Assembly: GCA_021325195.1 (NCBI GenBank)
Contig: JAJPHQ010000092.1
Location: 1 to 64,000, forward strand
Direction: 5' to 3'
DNA length: 64,000 nucleotides
DNA from: Gammaproteobacteria bacterium
GTDB taxonomy: Bacteria > Pseudomonadota > Gammaproteobacteria > Xanthomonadales > Rhodanobacteraceae
The notes below the pieces were generated by a model. That model did no database searches. It was not told the origin of the DNA and was given only the letters and a program-made list of their open reading frames with translations. Shown here one piece after another: positions 19,072-30,516 of the stretch (positions are counted from its first letter, which is position 1; the number at the start of each line of letters is the position of its first letter). The translations under genes and the position numbers were made by a program.

Positions 19072-21541
19072 TCGACTGGCGCACCTCGCGCGCCAGGATC
19101 ACCCGCGCGTCGCGCGCGACGTCTTCCAGCACCGCGTCGAATTCCAGCTTGCCGCTGGCGTCGGTCCGGATGACCCTGCGCTCGCGCAGCTTGGCGATGA
19201 AGACCCGGAACAGGCTCTTGTCGAAGAATTCCGGTGCGCTCTGCTGGTAAAGCAGCGACAGCCGCTGCGCCGCGAGGTGGCACAGGTTTTCCAGTTCGCC
19301 CGCGGTCAGCGCGTGCGGGCCGTTCTTCACCAGCGCGGCGATCGCGATGTAGTAGCGCTCGAACGCCTGCAGCAGGCAATGCGCGAGCAGGCGCAACTGG
19401 AACGCGGTGTTCTCGCCCTCGGCGGCGAGGTGCAGCAGGCGGCCGTCACCGCCGGCGGCCAGCAGGCCGCGCGCGACCAGGAAATCGATCACGCCATCCA
19501 GCCGCGCCGCGAAACCGTCGTCGTCCCACGGCAGGAACAGCTCGGACTGGATGAACGGATACACCGTGCGGCCCAGCCGCTTGATGGTTTCGCGCGCGAT
19601 CCGGCGGTTGTTGATGAAGCAGCACGCCACCCACGCCGCGTCGGCGAACAGGTGCAGGACGTTGTTGCGGAAGTACGACAGCAGCACCGCCTTCTCGCCT
19701 TCGGCGGCCAGCACGTCGCCCAGCGGGTGGCGGATGCGCCGGATCCAGCCCATCTGCTCGGCGTAGGCCACGATGTCGGCGGGCGCCATCGGCGTCAGCG
19801 TGGCGCGCTCCGAATACGGCAGCGCCTCCAGCATCGCCTTCATCAATTCCAGTTGCGCCAGCAGGTCCGCTTCCGACAGCGCGTGGCGCGGCGCGCCCAG
19901 CAGGGCCAGGGCCACCAGGTTCACGGGATTCACGTCGGCCGCGCGGTTGGTGTTGACCTGGATGCGTTCGGCCAGCCGGTCCAGCATGTCGTTGAGCCAT
20001 TCCGGCTTGGCGTCGGGATCGCCGGTGTCGTCGCGCCAGCCGGGATGCGACGCATCCAGCAGCGGCGTCAGTTCGATCGGCTCGCCGAAGTTCAACGTGA
20101 CGCGGCCGTAATGCTGGCGCAGCGCCTTGCGTGCGCCGCGCAGCAGACCCCACCACGATTCCTTTTCCTTGGGTTGCCCGGACAGCTCGCCGATGTACGC
20201 GCGGCCTTCCATCAGTTTTTCGTAGCCGATGTACACCGGCTGGAACAGCACCGGCCGGCGCGGCGCGCGCAGGAAGGCACGCACGGTCATCGACAGCAGG
20301 CCGAAACGCGGCGCCAGCAGGCGGCCGGTGCGCGAGCGTCCCCCCTCGATGAAGTACTCGATCGGGACGCCGCGGTCGATCAGCTGCGACAGGTATTCCC
20401 GGAAGATCACCGAATACAGCGCGTTGCCCTTGAAGCTCCGGCGCAGGAAGAACGCGCCGCCCTTGCGCAGGAAGGTGCCCAGCACCGGCAGGTTCAGGTT
20501 CACGCCGGCGGCGATGTGCGGCACCACCACGCCGCTCGCGTAGAGCTGGTAGGACAGCAGCACGTAGTCGGCGTGGCTGCGGTGGCTGGGCACGTACACC
20601 ACCTCGCGGCCGGGCGCGAGCGTGCGCAGCGATTCGAAATGGTGCGTCGCGATGCCGTCGTACAGCTTGTTCCAGAAGTTCGACAGCAGGAACCACATCG
20701 AGCGCACGAACGGCGGCGAATAATCGGCGGCGATCTCGTGCACCAGCTTCTGCGCCTGTGCCCACGCCTTCGCGTAGGGGATGTTGTCCTTCGCCGCCTG
20801 CGCGGCGATCGCGGCGCGCACGCTCTCGGCATTCAGCACCGAATCCACCACGGTGCGGCGGTGCGAAAGGTCCGGCCCGATCACCGCGGTGCGCACGCGC
20901 CGGAAGTGCACGCGCAGCACGCGCGCCAGCTTGCGCTGCACGCGTTCGGTGCGCTGCCCGCCGGCCTCGTCCAGCAGCGCGCGCAGCGAGATCGGCGGCG
21001 AGAAGCGCACGATGGTGTCGCGACCGTTCAGCAGCAGCGCCAGCAGCCGCCTGAAGTGGCCCACCACCGCCCAGTTTTCCGAGAACAGCACGCTGAACCA
21101 GCCCGACTGCCGGTTGGGCGCACGGCCCACGTAGATCGCCACCGGCATCAGCTGCACGTTGCCGTCGGGCTGGGCTTCCAGCCTGCGCAGCAGTTGCCGC
21201 ATGGCGTCCTGCGGCTCGCGGTCGTGGCGGCGGCCGGAGAACCAGCCGCCGGTGCCGCGCATCGCGAACATCGCGCGGCGGCGCCGGCCCAGTCCCGGCA
21301 CGGTTGCCAGCGGGCTGGGCAGGCCGGCTTCGTGGCAGGCGCGTTCCAGGATCAGGCTGTCCGACAGCCCGTTGCGCTCGATCACGTAGATCACCGGCAC
21401 GCCGGCGGCCAGCAGCGACACCGGCTCGGCGGGATCGCGCTTGATCCGCACCCAGGGCGCCAGCAGCGCGCCCCACAGCGTGCGCCACCACGTGGCGTGC
21501 ACCAGGGTGTCGCGGTGCAGATGTTGGTCCATGCTGGTCAT
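18977..21541 (-). CDS. plsB: PlsB, glycerol-3-phosphate 1-O-acyltransferase
   Basis: 854 residues; E. coli PlsB has 807. Acyltransferase blocks are present: VPSHRSHADY (His320, Asp325), GGAFFLRRSF, YFIEGGRSRTGRLL and PVYIGYEKL. It acylates glycerol-3-phosphate at the inner membrane, the first step of phospholipid synthesis; gpsA at 40.1 kb would supply the substrate. The start is the ATG at 21539-21541, with alternatives at 21559 and 21532. The C-terminal Ala/Pro-rich tail overlaps the GNAT gene. It begins a few bases after the upstream lipoprotein gene ends. Confidence 0.95.
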   Translation of the reverse strand: MTSMDQHLHRDTLVHATWWRTLWGALLAPWVRIKRDPAEPVSLLAAGVPVIYVIERNGLSDSLILERACHEAGLPSPLATVPGLGRRRRAMFAMRGTGGWFSGRRHDREPQDAMRQLLRRLEAQPDGNVQLMPVAIYVGRAPNRQSGWFSVLFSENWAVVGHFRRLLALLLNGRDTIVRFSPPISLRALLDEAGGQRTERVQRKLARVLRVHFRRVRTAVIGPDLSHRRTVVDSVLNAESVRAAIAAQAAKDNIPYAKAWAQAQKLVHEIAADYSPPFVRSMWFLLSNFWNKLYDGIATHHFESLRTLAPGREVVYVPSHRSHADYVLLSYQLYASGVVVPHIAAGVNLNLPVLGTFLRKGGAFFLRRSFKGNALYSVIFREYLSQLIDRGVPIEYFIEGGRSRTGRLLAPRFGLLSMTVRAFLRAPRRPVLFQPVYIGYEKLMEGRAYIGELSGQPKEKESWWGLLRGARKALRQHYGRVTLNFGEPIELTPLLDASHPGWRDDTGDPDAKPEWLNDMLDRLAERIQVNTNRAADVNPVNLVALALLGAPRHALSEADLLAQLELMKAMLEALPYSERATLTPMAPADIVAYAEQMGWIRRIRHPLGDVLAAEGEKAVLLSYFRNNVLHLFADAAWVACCFINNRRIARETIKRLGRTVYPFIQSELFLPWDDDGFAARLDGVIDFLVARGLLAAGGDGRLLHLAAEGENTAFQLRLLAHCLLQAFERYYIAIAALVKNGPHALTAGELENLCHLAAQRLSLLYQQSAPEFFDKSLFRVFIAKLRERRVIRTDASGKLEFDAVLEDVARDARVILAREVRQSIMKVTPDVVAETADGTASAQAAAARPAIRPQ

Positions 21542-21564
21542 GCTGTCGGACGGTCGCATCGGGA

Positions 21565-22632
21565 TCAACGCGGCGTGCCGGACGAGGCCGCAGCCGACGG
21601 CGATGCGGGTGGGTTGGCAGGCGCGCTGCTCGCGGGCGCCGGGGCGGCCGGTGTGCGCGCAGGCACGGCGGCCGTCGTGCCCGCCGGGGGCTGGGCGCCG
21701 CTCGCCGCGGACGCGGGTTGCGCCGGAGACGACGATGCCGGGGGGGCGGGATGCCGCTTGCGCCACGCCGCCAGCCGTTCGGCGTCGTACCAGGCGTTGC
21801 CCACCTTGAGCATGTGCCATTGTCCGGTGACGGGCCTGCCTGCCAGCGTCAGCGTCACCTGCACCAGCGCGTGGCTGCCGTCGTCGGACAGCGTCTCCAC
21901 GCGCGCGGCGCCCAGGCTGGCGTCGAGGTCGAGGCCGTAGAGTTTGAGCAGCGACAGCAGGCCCTTCCACGCGATGCCGTAACGCTGCATCGCCTGCGCG
22001 TAATCGAGCGCGCGCCACTGCTCCAGCGTCTGCACGTTCAGTTTCCGCGCCGTGGTGCACACCATGCCGATCGCCTGCCGCGCCTTGGCGTCGTCGCCCA
22101 GATCGGCCGACTGCAACCACGCGATCAGGGCGTTCAATGCCTGCGTCGCCATCTGCTTCTGGCCCGCGCCGAACTCGTCGGAACCGGCGATGACCTGCTG
22201 TCCGGCGGCCTGCAGGATGCCGGTCAGGATCGGCAACTGCTGTCCGCGCTGCTTGCGCAGCGTGGCCAGTTCCGGCTCGAGCAGCCGGTAGAGCTTTCCT
22301 TCCGCACCGGGCTGGGTCAGCATCTGCATGGCCTGTTCGAATTGCCGGCGTTGCGCGGGCGTGGCGGCGGGGGCCTGCGTGCGCGCGGTTTCCCACTCGC
22401 TGCGCCACACCCGGTAATCGGCCGGCGGCAGCAGGCTTTGCATCAGCCCGTCGAAGTCGCCCTGCCGGGTCAGGTCGAGGCTGGCGAACACCGCCCCGTC
22501 GGGGGTGACGTTGGCGGGCGGCGGGGGCGGCCCGCGATGACAGGCTGCGACCAGAATGACCAGCGCGCAGGACAGCAGCGCGGCGAAAACATGGCGCCGC
22601 TGTGGCGGATGCGGGCGATCGGGCGCGGGCAT
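21565..22632 (-). CDS. predicted lipoprotein of unknown function
   Basis: 355 residues. A signal peptide with a lipobox-like end (LVILVAAC, Cys31) is followed by a proline-rich linker, a mostly helical central domain (residues ~45-240), and a C-terminal strand block SHALVQVTLTLAGRPVTGQWHMLKVGNAWYD that resembles a small NTF2/DUF-type fold. The last ~70 residues are a low-complexity Ala/Pro/Ser tail. I do not recognise the family. Its place just before plsB suggests an envelope role, by context only. Confidence 0.75.
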   Translation of the reverse strand: MPAPDRPHPPQRRHVFAALLSCALVILVAACHRGPPPPPANVTPDGAVFASLDLTRQGDFDGLMQSLLPPADYRVWRSEWETARTQAPAATPAQRRQFEQAMQMLTQPGAEGKLYRLLEPELATLRKQRGQQLPILTGILQAAGQQVIAGSDEFGAGQKQMATQALNALIAWLQSADLGDDAKARQAIGMVCTTARKLNVQTLEQWRALDYAQAMQRYGIAWKGLLSLLKLYGLDLDASLGAARVETLSDDGSHALVQVTLTLAGRPVTGQWHMLKVGNAWYDAERLAAWRKRHPAPPASSSPAQPASAASGAQPPAGTTAAVPARTPAAPAPASSAPANPPASPSAAASSGTPR

Positions 22633-22681
22633 GGCGTCCGAGTGTGGCGACCGGCGCGGGTTCAGGCAAGTTCTTGCGGCA

Positions 22682-23395
22682 TCAGCCGATGGCCGATGCG
22701 ATCTGGGCCACGATGGTCTCCGCGGCCGCGCGCGGATCGTCGGCGTTCCGGATCGGCCGGCCCACCACGATGTAATCGGCGCCCCGTGCGAACGCGGTTG
22801 GCACATCGACCGTGCGCTTCTGGTCGTCGCCGGCCGGACCGGCGGGACGGATGCCCGGGCATGCCGTCAGCAGATTCTCGCCCAGCGCGGTGCGCAGATG
22901 CGGCAGGTCGGCGCCCGAACACACCACGCCGTCGATGCCGGCATCGCGCGCCAGCCGTGCGCGCTGGACCACCACCTCCGCGGGTTCGCCTTGCACGCCC
23001 AGCGCGGCCAGATCGGCCCTGTCGTTGCTGGTCAGCACCGTGACGGCCAGCAGCCGCATCGAACCCCTCGCGGCGGCCGCGGCTTCCAGCATCGCGCGGC
23101 TGTCGCAGTGCACGGTCGCGAACGTGACCGGCCGGCGCGCAAGGCCGCGTACCGCGCCCGCCACCGTGGCCGGCACGTCGTGCAGCTTGAGGTCGACGAA
23201 GATCTGCTTGCCGCGTTTCGCCAGTTCGTCCAGTACCGCGAAGTAATCGCCGCCCGCCAGCAGCTCCAGCCCGATCTTGTAGAACGCGACGGCGTCGCCC
23301 AGCCGGTCGATCCAGGCGATCGCCTCGCTGCGGTTCGGCACGTCCAGCGCGAAGATCAGGCGCTCGCGCGCGGGAATGTTCCTGTGTCGTGTCAT
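22682..23395 (-). CDS. pyrF: PyrF, orotidine 5'-phosphate decarboxylase
   Basis: 237 residues. [30 protein letters not shown], and the catalytic [13 protein letters not shown] (Asp-Lys-His-Asp) are intact, with [11 protein letters not shown] and [10 protein letters not shown] at the phosphate-binding end. It makes UMP in de novo pyrimidine synthesis. The start ATG overlaps the upstream phosphatase stop by one base (TGATG). Confidence 0.96.
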   Translation of the reverse strand: MTRHRNIPARERLIFALDVPNRSEAIAWIDRLGDAVAFYKIGLELLAGGDYFAVLDELAKRGKQIFVDLKLHDVPATVAGAVRGLARRPVTFATVHCDSRAMLEAAAAARGSMRLLAVTVLTSNDRADLAALGVQGEPAEVVVQRARLARDAGIDGVVCSGADLPHLRTALGENLLTACPGIRPAGPAGDDQKRTVDVPTAFARGADYIVVGRPIRNADDPRAAAETIVAQIASAIG

Positions 23396-24282
23396 CAGTC
23401 CACCCTCAAGTGCTCGAGTTTGCGCGCGCGCTGCTGGTCCGGCGTCAGCGCGCGGTCGTTGCCGTACAGCGCGGATTCCCACGAGCCGTACATCGGATTG
23501 GGCAGTACGAACCAGCGCTCCCCGATCCAGTTCCGGTACGGCCCGATCGCGGCGCCGCGTGCGGCCAGCGAGCCGTCGCCCAGCGACACGAAATCGCCCA
23601 GCTGGTCGCCGAACTGCATCAGCACCCGGTGCGTCCGGCCGATCAGCCGGCGCCGGCAGGTCTTGTCCGCAGCGTGCACCTGCGTGCAGCCCGGCACCGG
23701 GGTGCCGGCGCCGAGAAAGGCGTTCGCGGTCGTCACCGGGAAGCCCGCATCGCGCAGGTTCTTCAGCGTCACGGCATCCAGCGAACGGTCGCGGTTGCTC
23801 AGGTAATACACGTCGATCCCGTGCGCGGCGGCGAAGCGGGTCAATGCCAGTGCGCCCGGCAGCGGTCTTGCCGCAGCTTCCTCGCACCACTTGCGCCAGC
23901 CCGCCTCGTCGAACGCGCGGTGCTCCCTGATCAGCCGCGCCTCGTAGGGCGAGTTGTCCAGCACGGTCTCGTCGATGTCCAGGATGATCGCGGGTTTGAG
24001 CTGGCGCGCCGGTCCGCTCCGGTCCTCGCGCGGCAGCGCGTCCCAGTTCCGGTCGTGCAGCGCGCGCAGCAGTTTCGACTGCGCGTCGCGGTAGATTTCC
24101 AGGTACACCAGATCGTGTTCGGCCGCGTTCTGCGCCCACAGCAGCGCGTCCAGGCGGTCGTCGGTCGGCGGATTCGCGGCGGGTGCTCGAGTCGGCGATT
24201 GCGCCGGCGGCCGGATCGCGGCGCACCCGGCCAGCGCCAGCACGGCGCACGCGACCAGCGGGATACGAAGGTGTCGGTTCAT
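23395..24282 (-). CDS. outer-membrane acid phosphatase, lipoprotein e(P4) family
   Basis: 295 residues. A lipoprotein signal ends at LALAGC (Cys20). The HAD class B-type catalytic motif DIDETVLDN follows, with YYLSNRD, and [10 protein letters not shown] near the C-terminus, as in Haemophilus e(P4). Such enzymes dephosphorylate nucleotides such as NMN and FMN at the envelope. The start is the ATG at 24280-24282. It is divergent from the permease-like gene at 24367. Confidence 0.9.
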   Translation of the reverse strand: MNRHLRIPLVACAVLALAGCAAIRPPAQSPTRAPAANPPTDDRLDALLWAQNAAEHDLVYLEIYRDAQSKLLRALHDRNWDALPREDRSGPARQLKPAIILDIDETVLDNSPYEARLIREHRAFDEAGWRKWCEEAAARPLPGALALTRFAAAHGIDVYYLSNRDRSLDAVTLKNLRDAGFPVTTANAFLGAGTPVPGCTQVHAADKTCRRRLIGRTHRVLMQFGDQLGDFVSLGDGSLAARGAAIGPYRNWIGERWFVLPNPMYGSWESALYGNDRALTPDQQRARKLEHLRVD

Positions 24283-24366
24283 CACGGCCCCGGTCGTCCA
24301 GTCGCGCAAGTCTACAGGCAGGTCCCGGACTGGCGGCCGGCGAGGTGTGATGCCAGACTCCGTAGC

Positions 24367-25395
24367 ATGAACGACGCCAGCCGTCCGTCCGCCGATGTTT
24401 CACGCCGCACGCTGATCGCGAGCTACGTCGCCGCGGCCGTCGCGCTGCTGCTGGTGATGTTCCTGCACCTGCTGCCCGCGCTGATCGCGGGCCTGCTGGT
24501 GTACGCGGTGGTCGATGCGCTCGCGCCGCTGCTGGAACGCAAGCTGCCGGGACGGCTGTCCCGGCAACTGGTGGTGGGCGTGCTGGCGGTGCTGGTGGCG
24601 GGGCTGCTGGCGCTCGCGATCTTCGCTGCGGTCGCGTTCTTCCGGGCCGAGATAGGCGATCCCAACACGCTGTTCGACCGGATGATGCCGATGATCGACC
24701 GCGCACGCACGCAACTGCCCGCGTGGATCGTGGCCTACCTGCCGGTCAGCGCCGAGGACTTCCGCTACACCGCGACCGAACTGGCGCGCACGCACTCGCA
24801 GCAGTTGCAGGTGGCCGGCAAGGAAACCCTGCACGTGTTCGGACGGATCCTGGTGGGCCTCGCGCTGGGCGCGCTGGTGGCTCTCACCCACGTCCGCCCC
24901 GGCACCCAGGCCGGCCCGCTGCACCGCGACCTGGGCGAACGCTGCGCGCGCTTCGCCCGCGCCTTCCACGACATCGTGTTCGCGCAGGCGCGGATCTCGG
25001 CGCTGAACACCATCTTCACCGCGATCTTCCTGCTGATCGTGCTGCCGCTGGCCGGCGTGCACCTGCCGCTCACGAAGACACTGATCGCGATCACCTTCAT
25101 CGTGTGCCTGCTGCCGGTGGTCGGCAACCTGATTTCCAACACCCTGATCGTGATCGTGGGACTGTCCGTCTCGCTGTGGGTCGCGCTGGGCGCGCTGGTG
25201 TTCCTGATCCTGATCCACAAGCTGGAATACTTCCTCAATGCGAAGATCGTGGGCGCGCAGATCCACGCCCGCGCCTGGGAAATCCTGCTGGCGATGCTGG
25301 TGATGGAAGCCGCGTTCGGCCTGCCCGGCGTGGTCGCCGCGCCGGTCTACTATGCGTACCTCAAGGGCGAACTGGTTTCGGCAGAGCTGATTTGA
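24367..25395 (+). CDS. AI-2E/PerM-family transporter
   Basis: 342 residues with about seven to eight hydrophobic spans, including [21 protein letters not shown] and the family block [19 protein letters not shown] (around residues 240-260) and [20 protein letters not shown]. This is the AI-2E (PF01594) fold. Substrates of the family vary from AI-2 to ions, so none is assigned. It converges with rep; a hairpin lies between them. Confidence 0.87.
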   Translation: MNDASRPSADVSRRTLIASYVAAAVALLLVMFLHLLPALIAGLLVYAVVDALAPLLERKLPGRLSRQLVVGVLAVLVAGLLALAIFAAVAFFRAEIGDPNTLFDRMMPMIDRARTQLPAWIVAYLPVSAEDFRYTATELARTHSQQLQVAGKETLHVFGRILVGLALGALVALTHVRPGTQAGPLHRDLGERCARFARAFHDIVFAQARISALNTIFTAIFLLIVLPLAGVHLPLTKTLIAITFIVCLLPVVGNLISNTLIVIVGLSVSLWVALGALVFLILIHKLEYFLNAKIVGAQIHARAWEILLAMLVMEAAFGLPGVVAAPVYYAYLKGELVSAELI

Positions 25396-25521
25396 TCGAG
25401 CTTCCGCCCGGGCACGGCCTGCCTGGTCGCCGGCGGCCGACGAGCGATCCGGCAGGAAACGGCCGGGTCGTGCAGACGGCGTTGCGGGAACGCCGCCCGC
25501 GCGCGCTGCAACGGACACGCG

Positions 25522-25549
25522 GCCCGGATCGTGCTGTGTGGATCCGGGC
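25522..25549. terminator. hairpin between convergent AI-2E and rep genes
   Basis: A perfect 9-bp stem GCCCGGATC / GATCCGGGC with a 10-base loop in the convergent gap. It lacks a T run, so termination is a guess; it could serve both strands. Confidence 0.4.
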
Positions 25550-25558
25550 TGCCGTGCG

Positions 25559-27535
25559 TCAGCCCAGCATGGCGGCCAGTCTGGCGAGATGCGCGCCGGC
25601 GATTTCCTGCCTGGCCTGCGCATCGGCTTCCGGATCGGCGCCGTCGCGGTGCAAATCCGCGGCGGGCAGTTCGTCGAGGAAGCGCGACGGCTTTTGCCCG
25701 AACGCCTGCCCGTAACGGCGTCCCTGCACGCTGTAACTCAGGTGCAGGAACTGCTTCGCGCGGGTGATGCCGACGTACAGCAGGCGGCGCTCCTCGTCGA
25801 GGCGGCCCTCGTCGATCGCACCCTCGTGCGGCAGGGTGCCGTCCTCGCAGCCGACGATGTGCACCGAGCGGAATTCCAGACCCTTGGCCGCATGCAGGGT
25901 CATCAACCGCACCGCATCGCCGCCGTCGTCGCGGTCGGCGTGATTGAGCAATGCCAGTTGCGCCGCCAGATCGCCCGCGCGTGCGCGGCCCGTGTCCATC
26001 GCGCGGAACCAGTCGATCAATTCGCGCACGTTGTCGAGCTTGCGCTGGTGCAGCGCCGGATCCTTCGATGCATGCGCAAGGTGTTCGGCGTAGCGGCTGC
26101 GGCGCAGCACTTCCTCGGCCAGTTCCGGCGCCCGCAGCCGCCGCGATTCCGTTTGCAGGGCGTCGATCAGCGCGGCGAAGCCTGTCAGCGCCGCCGCGGG
26201 ACGCGAGGCGAGCTGCTGCAGCAACGCATGGCTGCGCGCGGCGCGCAGCAATGACAGGTGCCGCGACTGCGCGAGTTCGCCCAGCTTTTCCAGCGTGGTC
26301 ACGCCGATCTCGCGGCGCGGCACGTTGACGATGCGCAGGAACGCCGCGTCGTCGTCGGGATTGGCGGCGAGCCGCAGGTACGCCAGCAGGTCCTTGACCT
26401 CGGCGCGATCCAGAAACGACAACGCGCCGGTCAGGTGGTACGGGATGTGCGCGATTTGCAGGGCCTTTTCCAGCGGCCGCGCCTGGTGGTTGCCGCGATA
26501 CAGCACCGCGCAATCCGACCAGGCGAGCCGGTGCTTGTCGCGCAGGTACCTCAGTTGCGAGGCCACGCGTTCGGCCTCGTGCCCGGCGTCGCGGCATTCC
26601 ATCACCCGGATGCGTTCGCCGTCGGCAAGCGCGCTCCAGAGTTTTTTCGGATGCGCATGCGGGTTGTTCGCGATCAGGGCATTGGCCGCGCGCAGCACGC
26701 GCTGCGCGCAACGGTAGTTCTGCTCCAGCTTGATCACGCGCAGCCCGGGATAATCGATCGACAGCCTGTCGAGGTTGCCGGGATCGGCGCCGCGCCAGGC
26801 GTAGATGGATTGATCGTCGTCGCCCACGCAGGTGAACGCGCCGCGCTCGCCGGCGAGCAGCCTGAGGAACGCGTACTGCGCGGCATTGGTGTCCTGGCAC
26901 TCGTCCACCAGCAGGTAACGGATGCGCTCGCGCCATGCGAGCCGCGCCTCCTCGTCGCGCTGCAGAATCGCGACCGGCAGGCGGATCAGGTCGTCGAAAT
27001 CCACCGCGTTGAAGGCGGCGAGGCGCTTCTGGTACGCGGCGTAGAGCCGCGCGGCCTCCAGCTCGCGCGGCGCGCGTGCGGTGTCCAGCGCCTGATCCGG
27101 CGTCAGGCCGTCGCTCTTGAGCCGCGACAGCAGGGCACGCAACCGGAACAGCTGGTCGGATTTCACCGACGCGCCGGCCAGTTCCCTGACCAGCCCCGCG
27201 CTGTCGTCGGCATCCAGCACCGAAAACCCGCGGCGCAGGCCCGCGCGCGCGTGTTCGATCTGCAGGAACTTCAGGCCCAGCGCGTGGAAGGTGCACACGC
27301 TCAGGGCTTCCGCCGCGTCGGCCTTGACGCGCCTCGCCACGCGCTCGCGCATCTCGCGCGCGGCCTTGTTGGTGAAGGTGATCGCGGCGATCTTGGCGGG
27401 CGCCACGAAGCCGCGCGCGATCAGGTGCGCGATCTTTTCGGCGATCACGCGGGTCTTGCCGGAACCGGCGCCGGCCAGCACCAGCAGCGGGCCGTCGCAG
27501 TATTCCACCGCGGCGCGTTGTTGGGGATTGAGCAT
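25559..27535 (-). CDS. rep: Rep, ATP-dependent 3'-5' DNA helicase
   Basis: 658 residues, starting [30 protein letters not shown], which holds the Q motif and Walker A exactly as in Rep. Further SF1A motifs: [12 protein letters not shown] (Ia), [10 protein letters not shown] (II), [15 protein letters not shown] (III), [12 protein letters not shown] (IV), [14 protein letters not shown] (V) and [12 protein letters not shown] (VI). It is a replication accessory helicase. The ATG at 27533-27535 was chosen. It is divergent from tdk. Confidence 0.95.
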   Translation of the reverse strand: MLNPQQRAAVEYCDGPLLVLAGAGSGKTRVIAEKIAHLIARGFVAPAKIAAITFTNKAAREMRERVARRVKADAAEALSVCTFHALGLKFLQIEHARAGLRRGFSVLDADDSAGLVRELAGASVKSDQLFRLRALLSRLKSDGLTPDQALDTARAPRELEAARLYAAYQKRLAAFNAVDFDDLIRLPVAILQRDEEARLAWRERIRYLLVDECQDTNAAQYAFLRLLAGERGAFTCVGDDDQSIYAWRGADPGNLDRLSIDYPGLRVIKLEQNYRCAQRVLRAANALIANNPHAHPKKLWSALADGERIRVMECRDAGHEAERVASQLRYLRDKHRLAWSDCAVLYRGNHQARPLEKALQIAHIPYHLTGALSFLDRAEVKDLLAYLRLAANPDDDAAFLRIVNVPRREIGVTTLEKLGELAQSRHLSLLRAARSHALLQQLASRPAAALTGFAALIDALQTESRRLRAPELAEEVLRRSRYAEHLAHASKDPALHQRKLDNVRELIDWFRAMDTGRARAGDLAAQLALLNHADRDDGGDAVRLMTLHAAKGLEFRSVHIVGCEDGTLPHEGAIDEGRLDEERRLLYVGITRAKQFLHLSYSVQGRRYGQAFGQKPSRFLDELPAADLHRDGADPEADAQARQEIAGAHLARLAAMLG

Positions 27536-27664
27536 CAGCAGGGCGAGTATGGGGGCGCGAAGACGGGAGAACGTGCAAGAATGCATTCTGCTTGCAAACG
27601 ATGCCGATCACCACCGTTGCAACGCAACCATATTTGTGGATGCACCCTCGCCCCTGACCCCTCC

Positions 27665-28303
27665 ATGGCCAAGCTCTACTTCTACTTCTCGGCGATGAAC
27701 GCCGGCAAGACCACCACGCTGTTGCAGAGCGCGCACAACTACCATGAACGCGGCATGCGCACGCTGATCCTGACGCCGGCCCTGGACACGCGCGATGGCG
27801 AAGGCGTGGTGGCATCGCGGATAGGCTTGCAGGCGAAAGGCCGCCGTTTCACGCGCGAGGAGGACCTGCTGGCACTGGTACGTGCCGACATCGACGCGCA
27901 CGGCGCGCTGCATTGCGTGCTGGTGGACGAGGCGCAGTTCCTGACCCGCGCCCAGGTATGGCAGTTGACCGACGTGGTCGATGCGCTGCACATCCCGGTG
28001 CTCAGCTACGGCCTGCGCACCGATTTCCGGGGCGAACTGTTCGAGGGCAGCGGGTACTTGCTGGCGTGGGCCGACGAGCTGCACGAGATCAAGACCATCT
28101 GCCACAGCGGCAAGAAGGCGACCATGGTGGTGCGGGTGGACGGACGGGGGCGCGCGGTGAAGACCGGTCCGCAGGTCGAGATCGGCGGCAACGAACGCTA
28201 CGTCTCGGTCAGCCGCGCCGAGTTCAAGAAAGTGATGGCCGCTGGCGGCGCGGTCGCAATGCCGAAAGCGGCGCGGACACGGCGCAGGGGAACCCCGCGA
28301 TGA
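27665..28303 (+). CDS. tdk: Tdk, thymidine kinase
   Basis: 212 residues of the type II kinase family. The P-loop is [11 protein letters not shown] (~10-20), the lid and catalytic site VLVDEAQFL (~85-93), and the substrate loop [15 protein letters not shown]. The C-terminal lasso [20 protein letters not shown] is present. The zinc-finger cysteines are largely reduced ([10 protein letters not shown]), as in several proteobacterial Tdk proteins. The stop overlaps the next gene's start (ATGA). Confidence 0.95.
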   Translation: MAKLYFYFSAMNAGKTTTLLQSAHNYHERGMRTLILTPALDTRDGEGVVASRIGLQAKGRRFTREEDLLALVRADIDAHGALHCVLVDEAQFLTRAQVWQLTDVVDALHIPVLSYGLRTDFRGELFEGSGYLLAWADELHEIKTICHSGKKATMVVRVDGRGRAVKTGPQVEIGGNERYVSVSRAEFKKVMAAGGAVAMPKAARTRRRGTPR

Positions 28304-29058
28304 CGCAGCAGGACTGGTCGCGCCCGCATTGGACGCGCGACGATGCGAAGGCGATGCTGCTGTATTTCGTGTTCGGCGCGTTTCCGGAGACCCTGCAGCT
28401 GGACGTCGCCCGCCACGGCAGCGCCGGGCTGCCCGGGGGCGTCGAACTGCAGCGGATGCCCAGGACACTGATGGCGCACTGGGACGGCCATCCGCTGCGC
28501 GGTGCCCTGGGTGACCTGCTGCGCGAAGAGGATCCCGCCGCGTTCGCCGCGGCGCGCGCGGCGCCCGACTGCATCATGCTGCGCGGCGAAGTGTCCGATG
28601 CGCCCACCCTGGATTACCTGCGCGACACGCTGGGTGCGGTCGGCGCGCTGCTGGACGTCGGCGGCGTGGCGGTGGTCGATCCGCAGATTCTGGGCATCTG
28701 GTCCGCGAACGGCTGGCGCGCGCGTTACGAGGGCGAAGGCGTCACGCCGCTGCGCGATCACCTGCTGATCGTGTGTCACGACGACCAGGACGGCGGCGCG
28801 TGGATCAAGACCCGCGGCCTGCGCAAGTTCGCGCGGCCCGACGTCAGCATCCGGCGGGTGCCGGAGGACGCGATCGAACGTGCCGGCGCGGTGGCCGCGC
28901 ACGTGGCCGAACTCGAAATGCGCGGCATGCGTTTCGGCGCGGGTTCGATCCTCGACATCGAAGGCGTTCCGGGCGGCATGACCGCGCGTCCGGGCGGTTC
29001 GCTGGACGATCCGCAGTTCAACAACGTGCACGTCGAGTTCGTGTGGCCCGGATCCTGA
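28300..29058 (+). CDS. hypothetical protein coupled to tdk
   Basis: 252 residues, no signal peptide, no clear membrane span. It reads as a mixed alpha/beta protein with [19 protein letters not shown] and [17 protein letters not shown] at the C-terminus. I do not recognise a catalytic motif; a DUF4261-like fold is possible but not firm. The ATG at 28300 overlaps the tdk stop by four bases, so it is translated with tdk. The convergent gap to mutM (29059-29214) shows nothing notable. Confidence 0.75.
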   Translation: MTQQDWSRPHWTRDDAKAMLLYFVFGAFPETLQLDVARHGSAGLPGGVELQRMPRTLMAHWDGHPLRGALGDLLREEDPAAFAAARAAPDCIMLRGEVSDAPTLDYLRDTLGAVGALLDVGGVAVVDPQILGIWSANGWRARYEGEGVTPLRDHLLIVCHDDQDGGAWIKTRGLRKFARPDVSIRRVPEDAIERAGAVAAHVAELEMRGMRFGAGSILDIEGVPGGMTARPGGSLDDPQFNNVHVEFVWPGS

Positions 29059-29214
29059 TCCGGATTTCCGTGCCCGCGCCGGGCCGCGATCGCGATCCGT
29101 CATCGATGCGAAAGCGGAAACGTGGCGCGCTCGGCATCGCGACGTCCCCGTCTTTTCCACGCGCATGCGCACGGAAAGCGCAGGAATCCCGATTCAAGGC
29201 GGTGCCGGCACGCG

Positions 29215-30027
29215 TCAACGCTGACAGCGCGGACACCAGTACGTCATCCGTTGCCCGATCACTGCCGCGCGGATCGGCGTGCCGCAGGCCTTGCAGGGTT
29301 CGCCGGCGCGGCCATAGACGAACAATTCCTGCTCGAAATAGCCGGGTTCGCCGTCGGGCGCGAGGAAATCGCGCAGGGTGGTGCCGCCGCGGGTGATCGC
29401 GTGCCGGAGAATCCGGCGGATTTCCTCCGCGATCCGCGCGTAGCGTGCGCGTGACACCGAGCCGGCGGCGCGTTTCGGATGCACGGCCGCCGCGAACAGC
29501 GCCTCGCTGGCGTAGATGTTGCCCACGCCCACCACGATGGCCTGATCCATCAGGAAGGTCTTGACCGCGGCGCTGCGTCCGCGCGCGTGCGTCCACAGCC
29601 AGTCGCCGTCGAAATCCGGGCCCAGCGGTTCGGGACCCAGCCCGCGCAACAGCGGATGCACTTCGCCCGCTTGCTGCCACAGCAGGCAGCCGAAACGGCG
29701 CGGATCGTTGAAGCGCAGCGCCTTGCCGGAATCGAGCACCAGATCGTAGTGATCGTGCGGCCGCGGCGGCAGCGCGGGATCGAGCACCCGCAGCGAGCCC
29801 GACATCCCGAGGTGCAGCAGCGCGGAACCGGCCTGCGTGTGCAGCAGCAGATACTTGGCGCGGCGTTCGATCGACTCGATGCGCCGGCCAGGCAGGATGC
29901 GCGTGATCGCGCGCGGGATCGGCCAGCGCAGGTCCTTCCGGCGCAGCAGCACGCGTTCGACGACGCGGCCTTCGAGATGCGGCGCGATGCCGCGCCTGGT
30001 CGTCTCTACTTCCGGGAGTTCGGGCAT
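29215..30027 (-). CDS. mutM: MutM/Fpg, formamidopyrimidine-DNA glycosylase
   Basis: 270 residues. [13 protein letters not shown] gives the catalytic Pro2-Glu2/3 end; RRAKYLLL carries the conserved lysine; [12 protein letters not shown] is the H2TH helix; [11 protein letters not shown]...CPRCQR forms the C-terminal zinc finger. It removes 8-oxoguanine and cuts by beta/delta-elimination. It starts 3 bases after the DUF4340 gene, so it may ride on the ABC-cluster transcript. Confidence 0.96.
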   Translation of the reverse strand: MPELPEVETTRRGIAPHLEGRVVERVLLRRKDLRWPIPRAITRILPGRRIESIERRAKYLLLHTQAGSALLHLGMSGSLRVLDPALPPRPHDHYDLVLDSGKALRFNDPRRFGCLLWQQAGEVHPLLRGLGPEPLGPDFDGDWLWTHARGRSAAVKTFLMDQAIVVGVGNIYASEALFAAAVHPKRAAGSVSRARYARIAEEIRRILRHAITRGGTTLRDFLAPDGEPGYFEQELFVYGRAGEPCKACGTPIRAAVIGQRMTYWCPRCQR

Positions 30028-30030
30028 CCG

Positions 30031-30516
30031 TCATTCACCCGGCTTCGTGAGCATCACTTGCGGCGAATATTGCCGCGGCACCAGCGCCACTTTGTCGCCC
30101 ACCCGCACGTAGCGCAGCTCGTCCAGCGCGGACAGCCCGCCGTAACGCAGCCGCACGCCGTCGAGAACGAGCGTGGCCGACGGCGGTGTCAATCCGGCCC
30201 CGGCGGCATCGACAGCGGACGCCGCAAGCCAGCGCGCGACTGGCGTCGCGGCGAGATTGGCCAGCCGTTGCAGCCGTGCGTCGCTGGCGCGCATTTCGCC
30301 CGGCTCGACGCGCCACCAGCCGTCCGCGCGTTTTTCGAACACCTGCGGCACGGCCGGCGGGATGTCCAGTTCCACGCGCGTGACCGCAGCGGGATCGAGC
30401 GCGGTCAACGCGGGCGGATCACGCACGTAGTCACGCCGGCCCAGCCACAGCACCGCCGCGACCAGCGCGGCCGCCACCACCGCGAGCAGCGACAGGTTGC
30501 GGGTCGCGCGCTTCAT
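30031..30516 (-). CDS. DUF4340 membrane-anchored protein
   Basis: 161 residues. One N-terminal membrane span (LSLLAVVAAALVAAVLWL) is followed by a periplasmic domain with VTRVELDIPPAVPQVFEKRADGWWRVEP, the DUF4340 pattern. This family commonly follows GldG-like genes of ABC-2 systems. The start overlaps the GldG-like stop (ATGA). Its role is unknown, presumably as an accessory of the transporter. Confidence 0.82.
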   Translation of the reverse strand: MKRATRNLSLLAVVAAALVAAVLWLGRRDYVRDPPALTALDPAAVTRVELDIPPAVPQVFEKRADGWWRVEPGEMRASDARLQRLANLAATPVARWLAASAVDAAGAGLTPPSATLVLDGVRLRYGGLSALDELRYVRVGDKVALVPRQYSPQVMLTKPGE